Shown here one piece after another: positions 1 to 7,808 of a stretch of DNA of 8,906 nucleotides. Source of the stretch: Frankiaceae bacterium. Lineage in GTDB: Bacteria > Actinomycetota > Actinomycetes > Mycobacteriales > SCTD01. Position numbers and translations under genes: made by a program. The stretch spans positions 1 to 8,906 of the forward strand of contig JAJAYV010000341.1 in assembly GCA_026786045.1 (NCBI GenBank). Reading direction: 5' to 3'. The notes under the pieces were generated by a model. It had not been told where the DNA came from and made no database searches. It worked only from the letters and a program-made list of their open reading frames with translations. The stretch's first letter is position 1, and each line of letters starts with the position of its first letter.

Positions 1-319
1 CGACGGCGGCGAGCAGCGCCCGGAGCCCGGACAGCCCCCCGGCCGGGCCCAGCGCCCCCCCGGCCACCCGGGCGCGCTCGACCCGCTTGCGGTAGTTGGC
101 GTACTCCGCCGAGATCCGCTGCAGGTCGGCCGTCAGCTCGGCGGAGCGGTCCGGCTCGGCCGGCGCGGGCTGCTCCTGCTCGCCGGGCTGCTCCTGCGCG
201 CTGGACGGTGCAGCCGCGCCGGCGCGGACCTCGCCGGTGTCCGGGTCAAGCCGGCGCTTGTCGCGCACGACCACCCGGTCGGGGTCGAGGTCCCAGCCCT
301 CCTCGTCGGGTCGGCTCAC
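1..319 (-). CDS. grpE: GrpE nucleotide exchange factor, N-terminal part (cut by window edge)
   Basis: GrpE releases ADP from DnaK in the cytoplasmic Hsp70 cycle. The frame starts at a GTG whose bases overlap the dnaK stop (GTGA, 4-base overlap), so the two genes are translationally coupled; GAGGA near the end of dnaK can serve as ribosome site. The 106 visible residues begin SRPDEEGWDLDPDRV, continue with a charged, Gln/Glu/Pro-rich disordered stretch (about 25-58), then reach the family-typical ELTADLQRISAEYANYRKRVE at about 61-81, the start of the long GrpE helix. Residues about 83-106 are unusual: Gly, Ala and Pro appear where the family has a charged helix followed by a VLxxLLPVLDD-like block. 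See the finding on possible sequence error. Identity rests on position behind dnaK and the AEYANYRKRVE block. Confidence 0.85.
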   Translation of the reverse strand, partial: MSRPDEEGWDLDPDRVVVRDKRRLDPDTGEVRAGAAAPSSAQEQPGEQEQPAPAEPDRSAELTADLQRISAEYANYRKRVERARVAGGALGPAGGLSGLRALLAAV

Positions 320-2142
320 TTGCTCTCGTCCTCGACGACCTCGGCGTCGACCACACCGTCGTCCTCGGCCGGACCGGCGGATGCGCCCGTGGGGGCGTCC
401 GCGGCCTGCTGGGCGTAGAGCGCGCCACCGAGCTCCTGGCTCTTGGTGGCAACCTTCTCCGCGGCGGACTTGATCGCGGCGATGTCGCTGCCACCGAGCG
501 CGGACTTGAGGTCGGTCAGCGCGGTCTCGACGTCGGCCTTGCCCTCGGCGGGGAGCTTGTCGCCGTTCTCGCCGAGGAACTTCTCGGTCTGGAAGACCAG
601 CCCCTCGGAGGAGTTGCGGGTCTCGGCCTCGTCGCGCCGCTTCTTGTCCTCCTCGGCGTACTCCTCGGCCTCCTTCATCATCCGCTCGACCTCGTCCTTG
701 GGCAGCGCGCTGCCGCCGGAGATGGTCATGCGCTGCTCCTTGCCGGTGCCGAGGTCCTTGGCGGAGACGTGCACGATGCCGTTCGCGTCGATGTCGAACA
801 CGACCTCGATCTGCGGGACGCCACGCGGCGCCGGCGGCAGGCCGGTCAGCTCGAACATGCCGAGCTTCTTGTTGTACTGCGCCATCTCGCGCTCGCCCTG
901 GAACACCTGGATCTGCACGGACGGCTGGTTCTCGTCGGCCGTGGTGAAGACCTCGGAGCGCTTGGTCGGGATGGTGGTGTTGCGCTCGATGAGCTTGGTC
1001 ATGATGCCGCCCTTGGTCTCGATGCCGAGGGACAGCGGGGTGACGTCGAGCAGCAGGACGTCCTTGACCTCGCCCTTGAGGACACCGGCCTGCAGGGCCG
1101 CGCCGACCGCGACGACCTCGTCGGGGTTGACGCCCTTGTTGGGCTCCTTGCCGGTGAGTTCGCGGACCAGGTCGGAGACGGCCGGCATGCGGGTCGAGCC
1201 GCCGACGAGCACGACGTGGTCGATCTCCGACAGTGCGATGCCGGCGTCCTTGATGGCCTGCTGGAACGGGCCCTTGGTCCGGTCCAGCAGGTCCTGCGTC
1301 ATGCGCTGGAACTCCGCCCGCGTGACCGTGACGTCGAGGTGCAGCGGGCCGTCCGGGCTCGCGGTGATGTACGGCAGGTTGATGCCGGTCGACTGCGACG
1401 CGCTCAGCTCGATCTTGGCCTTCTCGGCCGCCTCGCGCAGGCGCTGCATCGCCATCTTGTCGCCGGACAGGTCGATGCCGTTGTTGCTCAGCTGGAACTG
1501 CTTGACCAGGTGCTGGACGACCCGCTCGTCCCAGTCGTCGCCGCCGAGCTTGTTGTCGCCGGAGGTGGCCTTGACCTCGATGACGCCGTCGCCGATCTCG
1601 AGCAGCGACACGTCGAACGTGCCTCCGCCGAGGTCGAAGACGAGGATCGTCTGCTCCTTCTCGCCCTTGTCCAGGCCGTACGCCAGCGCCGCCGCGGTCG
1701 GCTCGTTGACGATGCGCAGGACGTTGAGGCCGGCGATCTCGCCAGCCTCCTTGGTCGCCTGGCGCTCGTGGTCGGAGAAGTACGCCGGCACGGTGATGAC
1801 GGCGTCCGTCACCGTCTCGCCGAGGTAGCTCTCCGCGTCGCGCTTGAGCTTCTGCAGGACGAAGGCGCTGATCTGCTGGGCGGTGAAGTCCTTGCCGTCC
1901 AGGCTCTGCTTCCAGTCGGTGCCGATGTGGCGCTTGACGGAGCGAATGGTCCGGTCGACGTTCGTGACGGCCTGGCGCTTGGCGACCTCGCCGACGAGCA
2001 CCTCGCCGTTCTTGGCGAAGGCGACGATCGACGGCGTGGTGCGCGCGCCCTCGGCGTTGGCGATGACCGCGGGCTCACCGCCCTCGAGGACGGCGACGCA
2101 GGAGTTGGTGGTGCCGAGGTCGATGCCGACGGCGCGTGCCAT
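316..2142 (-). CDS. dnaK: Chaperone protein DnaK (Hsp70)
   Basis: Cytoplasmic ATP-dependent Hsp70 that binds unfolded peptides and works with DnaJ and GrpE. The 608 residues match the Gram-positive/actinobacterial form, which is shorter than the roughly 638-residue proteobacterial protein. Visible landmarks: phosphate-1 loop GIDLGTTNS (6-14), phosphate-2 FDLGGGTFD (169-177), the NEPTAAALAYG segment (146-156), adenosine-site VGGSTRMP (313-320), the hydrophobic interdomain linker and start of the substrate domain DVLLLDVTPLSLGIETKGG (361-379), then a helical lid and an acidic tail ending VVDAEVVEDESK. No frameshift or missing motif is seen. The ATG at 2142 has an excellent Shine-Dalgarno. It is the first gene of an operon with grpE (4-base overlap); the family order would continue to dnaJ and hspR beyond the window. 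Heat control by HspR is inferred from the upstream repeats. Confidence 0.98.
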   Translation of the reverse strand: MARAVGIDLGTTNSCVAVLEGGEPAVIANAEGARTTPSIVAFAKNGEVLVGEVAKRQAVTNVDRTIRSVKRHIGTDWKQSLDGKDFTAQQISAFVLQKLKRDAESYLGETVTDAVITVPAYFSDHERQATKEAGEIAGLNVLRIVNEPTAAALAYGLDKGEKEQTILVFDLGGGTFDVSLLEIGDGVIEVKATSGDNKLGGDDWDERVVQHLVKQFQLSNNGIDLSGDKMAMQRLREAAEKAKIELSASQSTGINLPYITASPDGPLHLDVTVTRAEFQRMTQDLLDRTKGPFQQAIKDAGIALSEIDHVVLVGGSTRMPAVSDLVRELTGKEPNKGVNPDEVVAVGAALQAGVLKGEVKDVLLLDVTPLSLGIETKGGIMTKLIERNTTIPTKRSEVFTTADENQPSVQIQVFQGEREMAQYNKKLGMFELTGLPPAPRGVPQIEVVFDIDANGIVHVSAKDLGTGKEQRMTISGGSALPKDEVERMMKEAEEYAEEDKKRRDEAETRNSSEGLVFQTEKFLGENGDKLPAEGKADVETALTDLKSALGGSDIAAIKSAAEKVATKSQELGGALYAQQAADAPTGASAGPAEDDGVVDAEVVEDESK

Positions 2143-2148
2143 GTGGGG

Positions 2149-2154
2149 CTCCTT
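2149..2154 (-). promoter_or_regulatory. Strong ribosome binding site of dnaK
   Basis: On the minus strand AGAAGGAG lies upstream of the dnaK ATG; the AAGGAG core is separated from the ATG by 6 bases. It fixes the dnaK start and suits a highly expressed chaperone. Confidence 0.85.
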
Positions 2155-2159
2155 CTGAC

Positions 2160-2180
2160 GTTGAGTGCTTGCCGCTCATG
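2160..2180. promoter_or_regulatory. HAIR-like inverted repeat, dnaK-proximal (putative HspR operator)
   Basis: Plus strand reads TTGAGT-N7-GCTCAT, against the established HAIR consensus CTTGAGT-N7-ACTCAAG. The left half-site is six of six and the right half four of six. It lies between the dnaK ribosome site and the proposed -10, roughly over the expected transcription start, where a bound repressor would block initiation. Weaker than the distal copy. Confidence 0.6.
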
Positions 2181-2206
2181 GTGCGGTCCTCTGCTGCAAG
2201 CGTCAA
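2178..2206 (-). promoter_or_regulatory. Putative vegetative promoter of the dnaK operon
   Basis: On the minus strand TTGACG (2206-2201) is followed after exactly 17 bases by CACCAT (2183-2178). The -35 is near consensus; the -10 keeps only the A at position 2, A at position 5 and final T. Predicted start is near 2171, giving a leader of about 30 bases. The two HAIR-like repeats lie on either side. The weak -10 keeps confidence moderate, and a promoter whose -35 lies inside the distal repeat is an alternative. Confidence 0.45.
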
Positions 2207-2211
2207 ACGGA

Positions 2212-2232
2212 GTTGAGTGTTCCCGGCTCAAG
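2212..2232. promoter_or_regulatory. HAIR inverted repeat, dnaK-distal (putative HspR operator)
   Basis: Plus strand has TTGAGT, 7 bases (gttcccg), then GCTCAAG. Of the 14 consensus HAIR half-site positions, 12 match (the outer C and one inner A are changed). HspR, usually encoded at the end of the actinobacterial dnaK operon, represses through such sites in partnership with DnaK. The repeat lies immediately upstream of the proposed -35 and about 70 bases before the divergent aldo/keto reductase start, so it could affect both genes. Confidence 0.75.
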
Positions 2233-2287
2233 CAGCTTGTCCTCGACACGGTCACGGGCGGTTTGACTACGGTCAGGACAAACGACG

Positions 2288-2293
2288 TGAGGA
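2288..2293 (+). promoter_or_regulatory. Ribosome binding site selecting the GTG start of the aldo/keto reductase
   Basis: TGAGGA lies with its GAGG 9 bases before the GTG at 2302. This supports 2302 over the in-frame GTG at 2287 and over any start further upstream, where the frame is merely open antisense to dnaK. Confidence 0.65.
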
Positions 2294-2301
2294 TCAGTCC
2301 C

Positions 2302-3330
2302 GTGAAGCTCCGCACCCTCGGCCGCAGCGGCTGCGCGGTCTCGGCCCTGTGCCTGGGCACGATGACGTTCGGCGACGAGACCGACCAGGCCGGCGCGCAT
2401 GCCCAGCTCGACGCCTTCGTGGCCGCCGGCGGGACCCTCGTGGACACCGCCGACGTCTACACGGCGGGCGCGGCGGAGACCATCGTCGGCCGCTGGCTGG
2501 CCGACCGCCCCGCCGACGTGCGCGACCGGGTCGTGCTCGCCACGAAGGCCCGCTTCCCCATGGGCCCGGACGCCAACGACCTCGGCACGTCGCGCCGACA
2601 CCTGCGCCGGGCTCTGGAGGCCTCACTCACCCGGCTGGGCGTGGAGCACGTCGACCTGTACCAGCTGCACGCCTGGGACCCGCGCACGCCGCTGGAGGAG
2701 AGCTGGCGCTTCCTCGACGACGCCGTCGCGGCGGGCAAGATCGGCTACGCCGGGCTGAGCAACTTCACCGGCTGGCAGGTCCAGAAGGCCGCCGACCTGG
2801 CCGAGCACCGCGGCTGGACGCCGCCGGTCACGCTGCAGCCGGCGTACAGCCTGCTCGTCCGCGACATCGAGCACGAGATCGTCCCGGCCTGCCAGCACAA
2901 CGGCCTGGGGCTGCTGCCCTGGAGTCCGCTGGCCGGCGGGTGGCTGTCCGGCAAGTACACCAAGGACCAGCGACCGACGGGGGCCAGCCGGCTGGGCGAG
3001 GACCCTGAGCGGGGGATCGAGGCCTACGACCGGGTCGGCGGGCAGGCCCGCACCTGGGACGTGCTCGAGGCGGTCCAGTCCGCGGCGGAGTCGCTCGGCG
3101 CGTCGATGGCGCAGGTCGCCCTGGCCTGGCTGCGCGACCGGCCGGCCGTCAGCTCGGTCATCCTCGGCGCCCGCACCCTCGAGCAGCTCGAGCAGAACCT
3201 CGCGGCCGCCGACCTGGTGCTGCCGGTCGAGCTGACCGAACAGCTCGACCGGGTCAGCGCCCCGGCGCCGGCCGACTACCCGTACGGCGGGCCGGGCCAG
3301 GAGCAGCGCAGCCGCAGCCTGCGAGGCTGA
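2302..3330 (+). CDS. Aldo/keto reductase (NADPH-dependent oxidoreductase)
   Basis: A 342-residue cytoplasmic aldo/keto reductase, expected to reduce aldehydes or ketones with NADPH; the substrate cannot be read from sequence. The (beta/alpha)8 family pattern is complete: N-terminal LRTLGRSGCAVSALCLGTMTFG, then the catalytic tetrad Asp48 and Tyr53 (DTADVY), Lys82 (ATKARF) and His123 (YQLHAW). GLSNF, QPAYSLL and LPWSPLAGGWLSGKY follow, and a C-terminal cofactor segment SVILGARTLEQLEQNLAAA. Length is normal for the YghZ/AKR11-12-like groups. The start is the GTG with the ribosome site described separately; the frame stays open for about 700 codons upstream only because it runs antisense to dnaK. 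It is divergent from dnaK, 159 bases apart, so shared heat-shock influence is possible but unproven. The next gene begins 19 bases after the stop. Confidence 0.93.
   Translation: MKLRTLGRSGCAVSALCLGTMTFGDETDQAGAHAQLDAFVAAGGTLVDTADVYTAGAAETIVGRWLADRPADVRDRVVLATKARFPMGPDANDLGTSRRHLRRALEASLTRLGVEHVDLYQLHAWDPRTPLEESWRFLDDAVAAGKIGYAGLSNFTGWQVQKAADLAEHRGWTPPVTLQPAYSLLVRDIEHEIVPACQHNGLGLLPWSPLAGGWLSGKYTKDQRPTGASRLGEDPERGIEAYDRVGGQARTWDVLEAVQSAAESLGASMAQVALAWLRDRPAVSSVILGARTLEQLEQNLAAADLVLPVELTEQLDRVSAPAPADYPYGGPGQEQRSRSLRG
3315..3329 (+). other. Short hairpin at the aldo/keto reductase stop codon
   Basis: CAGCCT-GCG-AGGCTG forms a 6-bp perfect stem with a 3-base loop overlapping the last codons. 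No T-tract follows, so it is at best a weak terminator or an mRNA 3'-end structure. The AGGCTG half recurs at 3339-3344, inside the next gene's presumed -10. Confidence 0.3.
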
Positions 3331-3337
3331 CCGCCTC

Positions 3338-3343
3338 TAGGCT
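3338..3343 (+). promoter_or_regulatory. -10 element of a probable leaderless promoter
   Basis: TAGGCT (TANNNT form) ends 6 bases before the ATG at 3350, so transcription would begin at or beside the ATG. This is the usual layout of leaderless genes in actinobacteria, where a -35 box is often unrecognisable; none is seen here. Confidence 0.5.
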
Positions 3344-3349
3344 GGGGCC

Positions 3350-3493
3350 ATGCTCGGGGAGATGCGCAACCGGTCCGGCGGACCCAACTGGGCGCTGCGG
3401 GTGCTCGCCGTCGTCCTGGCTCTGCTGCTCGCCGGCCCGTTGACCCTGCTGGTGCTGCAGGGTGCGCTGCGCGTCGCCGACCGCGCCTTCTAG
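3350..3493 (+). CDS. Small single-span membrane protein, 47 residues, function unknown
   Basis: Begins MLGEMRNRSGGPNWALRV, with a short basic/polar N-terminus, then one hydrophobic segment (residues about 16-39: alternating Leu, Val and Ala with one Gly-Pro) and a short tail GALRVADRAF. The third codon positions are almost all G or C, as in the neighbouring real genes. The start is supported by the TAGGCT element 6 bases upstream, giving a leaderless message. It lies 19 bases after the aldo/keto reductase and 165 bases before etfD, on the same strand. I do not recognise the family. It could be a microprotein subunit or regulator of the neighbouring membrane oxidoreductase, but that is inference from position only. 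It is short enough for automatic annotation to miss. Confidence 0.6.
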   Translation: MLGEMRNRSGGPNWALRVLAVVLALLLAGPLTLLVLQGALRVADRAF

Positions 3494-3571
3494 CCACTCC
3501 CGGCAGGGGGTCGTGTCGCGCCCGGCCACCCGGCCGAGGACACTGGCGAAGGAGCGTGCTTGCGTGTCCGT

Positions 3572-3583
3572 TACCCGTCGGTA
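3572..3583. promoter_or_regulatory. Inverted repeat upstream of etfD (possible operator)
   Basis: TACC-cgtc-GGTA is a perfect 4-bp arm repeat with a 4-base spacer, followed by the palindrome GTCCGGAC at 3591-3598. It sits about 23 bases before the putative -10, near where a -35 would be, a position suited to a repressor of the TetR kind. The regulator is unknown, and arms this short can occur by chance. Confidence 0.3.
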
Positions 3584-3605
3584 GGGCGGGGTCCGGACCG
3601 GGTCG

Positions 3606-3611
3606 TACGCT
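3606..3611 (+). promoter_or_regulatory. Putative -10 of the etfD promoter
   Basis: TACGCT fits the TANNNT pattern and would start transcription near 3618, leaving a leader of about 40 bases before the GTG at 3659. No convincing -35 is seen. The 165-base gap since the previous gene has room for an own promoter. Confidence 0.3.
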
Positions 3612-3649
3612 CGCGTTGCTGCGGTGTGCCCTGTGCGCCGCCCCGTACT

Positions 3650-3654
3650 GGAGG
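3650..3654 (+). promoter_or_regulatory. Ribosome binding site of etfD
   Basis: GGAGG lies 4 bases before the GTG at 3659 and 16 bases before the in-frame ATG at 3671. The spacing is slightly short for the GTG but too long for the ATG, and the TTG at 3560 has no such site in front, so the GTG is preferred. Confidence 0.6.
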
Positions 3655-3658
3655 TCCC

Positions 3659-6159
<2,501 letters not shown>

Positions 6160-6163
<4 letters not shown>

Positions 6164-6378
6164 GCACCTGACGTACGCGGCCACGGCCGCTTTCCCCTTC
6201 GGGAGAGCGGCCGCCGTCGTTCTCTCTCATGGCGATCCCAGTCCGCGTTGACGCAGACGCGGCTGTCCGGCAGGTCCGGCATGGTGACGCGCCCGGCTCG
6301 CGCGGGGACGCTCAACAGGCTCACGCCCATCGCACTGCTGATGGCGAGGCAGAGCAGGCGAGAACGGCGTCGGTGCAC
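6160..6378 (-). CDS. Possible small exported peptide, 72 residues (doubtful)
   Basis: Read from a GTG at 6378, the product opens with a textbook secretion signal: HRRRSR, then LLCLAISSAMGVSLLSV, then a likely cleavage after PARAG (about residue 29). A short mature part follows with one Cys (VTMPDLPDSRVCVNADW). About nine in ten codons through that Trp end in G or C, as in real genes here. After that the pattern breaks: the last ~23 codons run backwards through the etfD terminator hairpin, are Arg-rich, and end at a stop overlapping the etfD stop. No ribosome site precedes the GTG. It could be a tiny secreted protein, the 5' remnant of a longer secreted protein, or chance. I do not recognise a family. 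Confidence 0.3.
6185..6212 (+). terminator. Intrinsic terminator of etfD
   Basis: A 12-bp stem (one G-T wobble) with loop CTTC: arms GGCCGCTTTCCC and GGGAGAGCGGCC, 21 bases after the etfD stop. It is followed by a pyrimidine-rich run (gtcgttctctctc, ending at 6228) rather than a pure T-tract, which is common in high-GC actinobacteria. Confidence 0.8.
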
Positions 6379-6672
6379 GGGGAGGTCTCACGGGGGTAGG
6401 GGGCTTGGCGCTGTGCTGGCGTGAGCGGTGCCAGAAAATGGCACAGCAGTGGTGACGCCGCGTCGCGTTTGTCGGAAGATCCCTTTTGTTCGTGCACCAC
6501 AACCGATCTCAGTTGCTGATGGCTCACGCGCAATTACTCAGAGTCCGTTTTTTGTGGTCGGGCGCTACGGGGGCCCGGTGTTGCACAGCGTGCGCGAGAC
6601 ACCGACGACCTCAGCCCGCCGGCCGTCGCCGCGCCGGCCTCCCCGGGACTGGCGGCGCAGTACCCGCAGCAG
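6379..6672. other. A/T-richer gene-poor stretch before the protease remnant
   Basis: Apart from the short inverted repeat at 6428-6444, I find no supported gene, RNA or complete promoter. Base composition is clearly more A/T-rich than elsewhere, especially about 6470-6560, which includes a run of six T and AATTAC. From about 6622 the protease reading frame already resembles the protease family (VAAPASPGLAAQYPQQ) although no start codon precedes 6673. This suggests the junction between foreign or degraded sequence and the remnant gene lies near 6600-6625. Confidence 0.5.
6428..6444. repeat. Perfect inverted repeat GTGCCA-N5-TGGCAC
   Basis: Six-base arms around gaaaa, in an otherwise unstructured A/T-richer stretch. 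It lies about 50 bases upstream of the possible minus-strand secreted peptide and about 230 upstream of the protease remnant. The geometry suits a dimeric regulator; no T-tract follows on either strand, so a terminator is unlikely. Confidence 0.4.
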
Positions 6673-7566
6673 ATGTCGGAGGACGCGAGCAACCCGCCGT
6701 ACCTGCTCGTCTCGGTGGTACCGAGCCCGGAGGCGGACGCCGTGCCTCTCTACCGGGCGACGCTGGCTGCTGTCGACGGCTACGCGGACCTCGCGGTCCT
6801 GCGCATCGATGCGACCGCCGACGGCCAGCCCCTGTCCGGGCCGCTGCAGCTGACGAACGTCGCGCTCGGCTCGCTCGGTGAGACGCGCAAGGACACCGAG
6901 ATCCGGGTGATCGGCTATCCCGAGTCCGGCGACTCGATGTCGCCGACCGTGCAGCGCGGCACGGTGGCGTCCAAGCCGCTGGACACCGACGGGCCGGTCG
7001 ACGGGCCGTGGGAGCTCAACACCAACGCGCCGATCCACGGCGGCAACTCCGGCGGGCTCGTCGTCGACGACCAGGGCCGCCTCGTCGCGGTGCCTGCCTA
7101 CCGGCGCGGGCTGGAGGAGCAGGTCTTCCGTGCCCGGGCCGTCGAGCTGGCCCGGCCACTGGTGGAGGCGGCTCAGCGTCGTACGCCCTACCTGACCCCC
7201 TACCTGTTGGCCCGCACGGGGCAGGAGCGGCTGGTCGACGCCGTGTGGTCCGACGAGGCCTTCGACAGGACCCGGTGCGTTGACGCGGACGAGGTCGGTG
7301 TCGAGCCGTCACCGGATGAGCTGGCAGTGCAGGTGCGCCTCAGCGGGCTCACGGAGGGCGAGGACTACCGCGTGGTGGTCACAGACCCCTTCGGCGAGGA
7401 TGTGACGAGTCGCCAGGGCCCTTGGGACGGCTTCGGCTGCGTGCAGCTGACGGTGCCTGAGTACGCGGTGGGGTCCGGCAGCTGGACCGTCACTGTCCTG
7501 GTCGGCCCGGAGTACGCGGAGGCCGGCACGGCGTCCTACGAGGTGGTCGACGCGGAGGGGGACTGA
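6673..7566 (+). CDS. Trypsin-like serine protease lacking its N-terminal part (probable pseudogene)
   Basis: The 297 residues match the later part of an S1/trypsin-like protease: Asp39 in YADLAVLRI, EIRVIGYPESGDS, and the nucleophile Ser126 in HGGNSGGLVVDD. A beta-rich tail (about 200-293, Ig-like in character) closes the protein. What should come first is missing: there is no signal peptide, no GSGFV strand and no TNAHV motif with the catalytic His. Reading the same frame upstream of the ATG recovers VAAPASPGLAAQYPQQ, which looks like the segment just after that His, but the residues before it (TDDLSPPA) do not match, and no start codon exists back to the stop at 6517. No ribosome site precedes ATG 6673. 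With two of three triad residues it should be inactive; the remaining frame is intact, so decay is recent or the fragment is retained. No N-terminal half is visible in other frames. Confidence 0.75.
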   Translation: MSEDASNPPYLLVSVVPSPEADAVPLYRATLAAVDGYADLAVLRIDATADGQPLSGPLQLTNVALGSLGETRKDTEIRVIGYPESGDSMSPTVQRGTVASKPLDTDGPVDGPWELNTNAPIHGGNSGGLVVDDQGRLVAVPAYRRGLEEQVFRARAVELARPLVEAAQRRTPYLTPYLLARTGQERLVDAVWSDEAFDRTRCVDADEVGVEPSPDELAVQVRLSGLTEGEDYRVVVTDPFGEDVTSRQGPWDGFGCVQLTVPEYAVGSGSWTVTVLVGPEYAEAGTASYEVVDAEGD

Positions 7567-7808
7567 GCGCGCTTCCACGATCCAGGAGGTCCATCATCAA
7601 CCTCGCGCCGTCTACGACCACAGCGTGCGCGGCCGGTGCCGCTCGGCCGTCGCATCGGTCGACCGAGTGCTGCGGGACAGCACCTCGACCGCGGGCGTCA
7701 CGCCGGGGAGGGGTCGGGACGAACGCGACGTACTCCCAGGCCCCGAGTCAGGGATCCCGCGGCCAGGCCCGACCCCGCGGCAGGGCCCCGTCCGTCCCCG
7801 TGCGCGCG
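7567..7808. other. Convergent intergenic region between protease remnant and RES toxin
   Basis: Holds an AGGAGG at 7584-7589 with no ATG, GTG or TTG at translatable distance (ATCATC follows). An open plus-strand frame through about 7592-7819 has G/C-rich third positions, but its only ordinary start (GTG 7625) is 35 bases after the AGGAGG. There is an imperfect direct repeat, CCCGCGGCCAGGCCC (7756-7770) and CCCGCGGCAGGGCCC (7774-7788). No convincing terminator is seen for either flanking gene. Confidence 0.4.

Noticed and set aside
208..2301. Plus-strand open frame of about 700 codons antisense to dnaK, continuous with the aldo/keto reductase
   Set aside because: A known artefact of G/C-rich dnaK genes: the strand opposite a strongly biased gene lacks stops. 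The predicted protein is a low-complexity Leu/Asp/Gly/Arg string, and the reductase has its own GTG and ribosome site at 2302.
3560..3658. Upstream extension of etfD to a TTG at 3560
   Set aside because: The extra 33 residues (RVRYPSVGRGPDRVVRS...) resemble untranslated leader, contain the putative operator and -10, and lack a ribosome site; the family N-terminus starts near the GTG at 3659.
6321..6533. Minus-strand frame of 70 codons in the A/T-rich region
   Set aside because: Codon use unlike the window's genes, no ribosome site, no recognisable domain, and it overlaps the better signal-peptide frame.
7756..7788. CCCGCGG-type repeat considered as a CRISPR or integration-site element
   Set aside because: Only two imperfect 15-base copies 3 bases apart, without spacers or a tRNA; simple G/C-rich similarity explains it.
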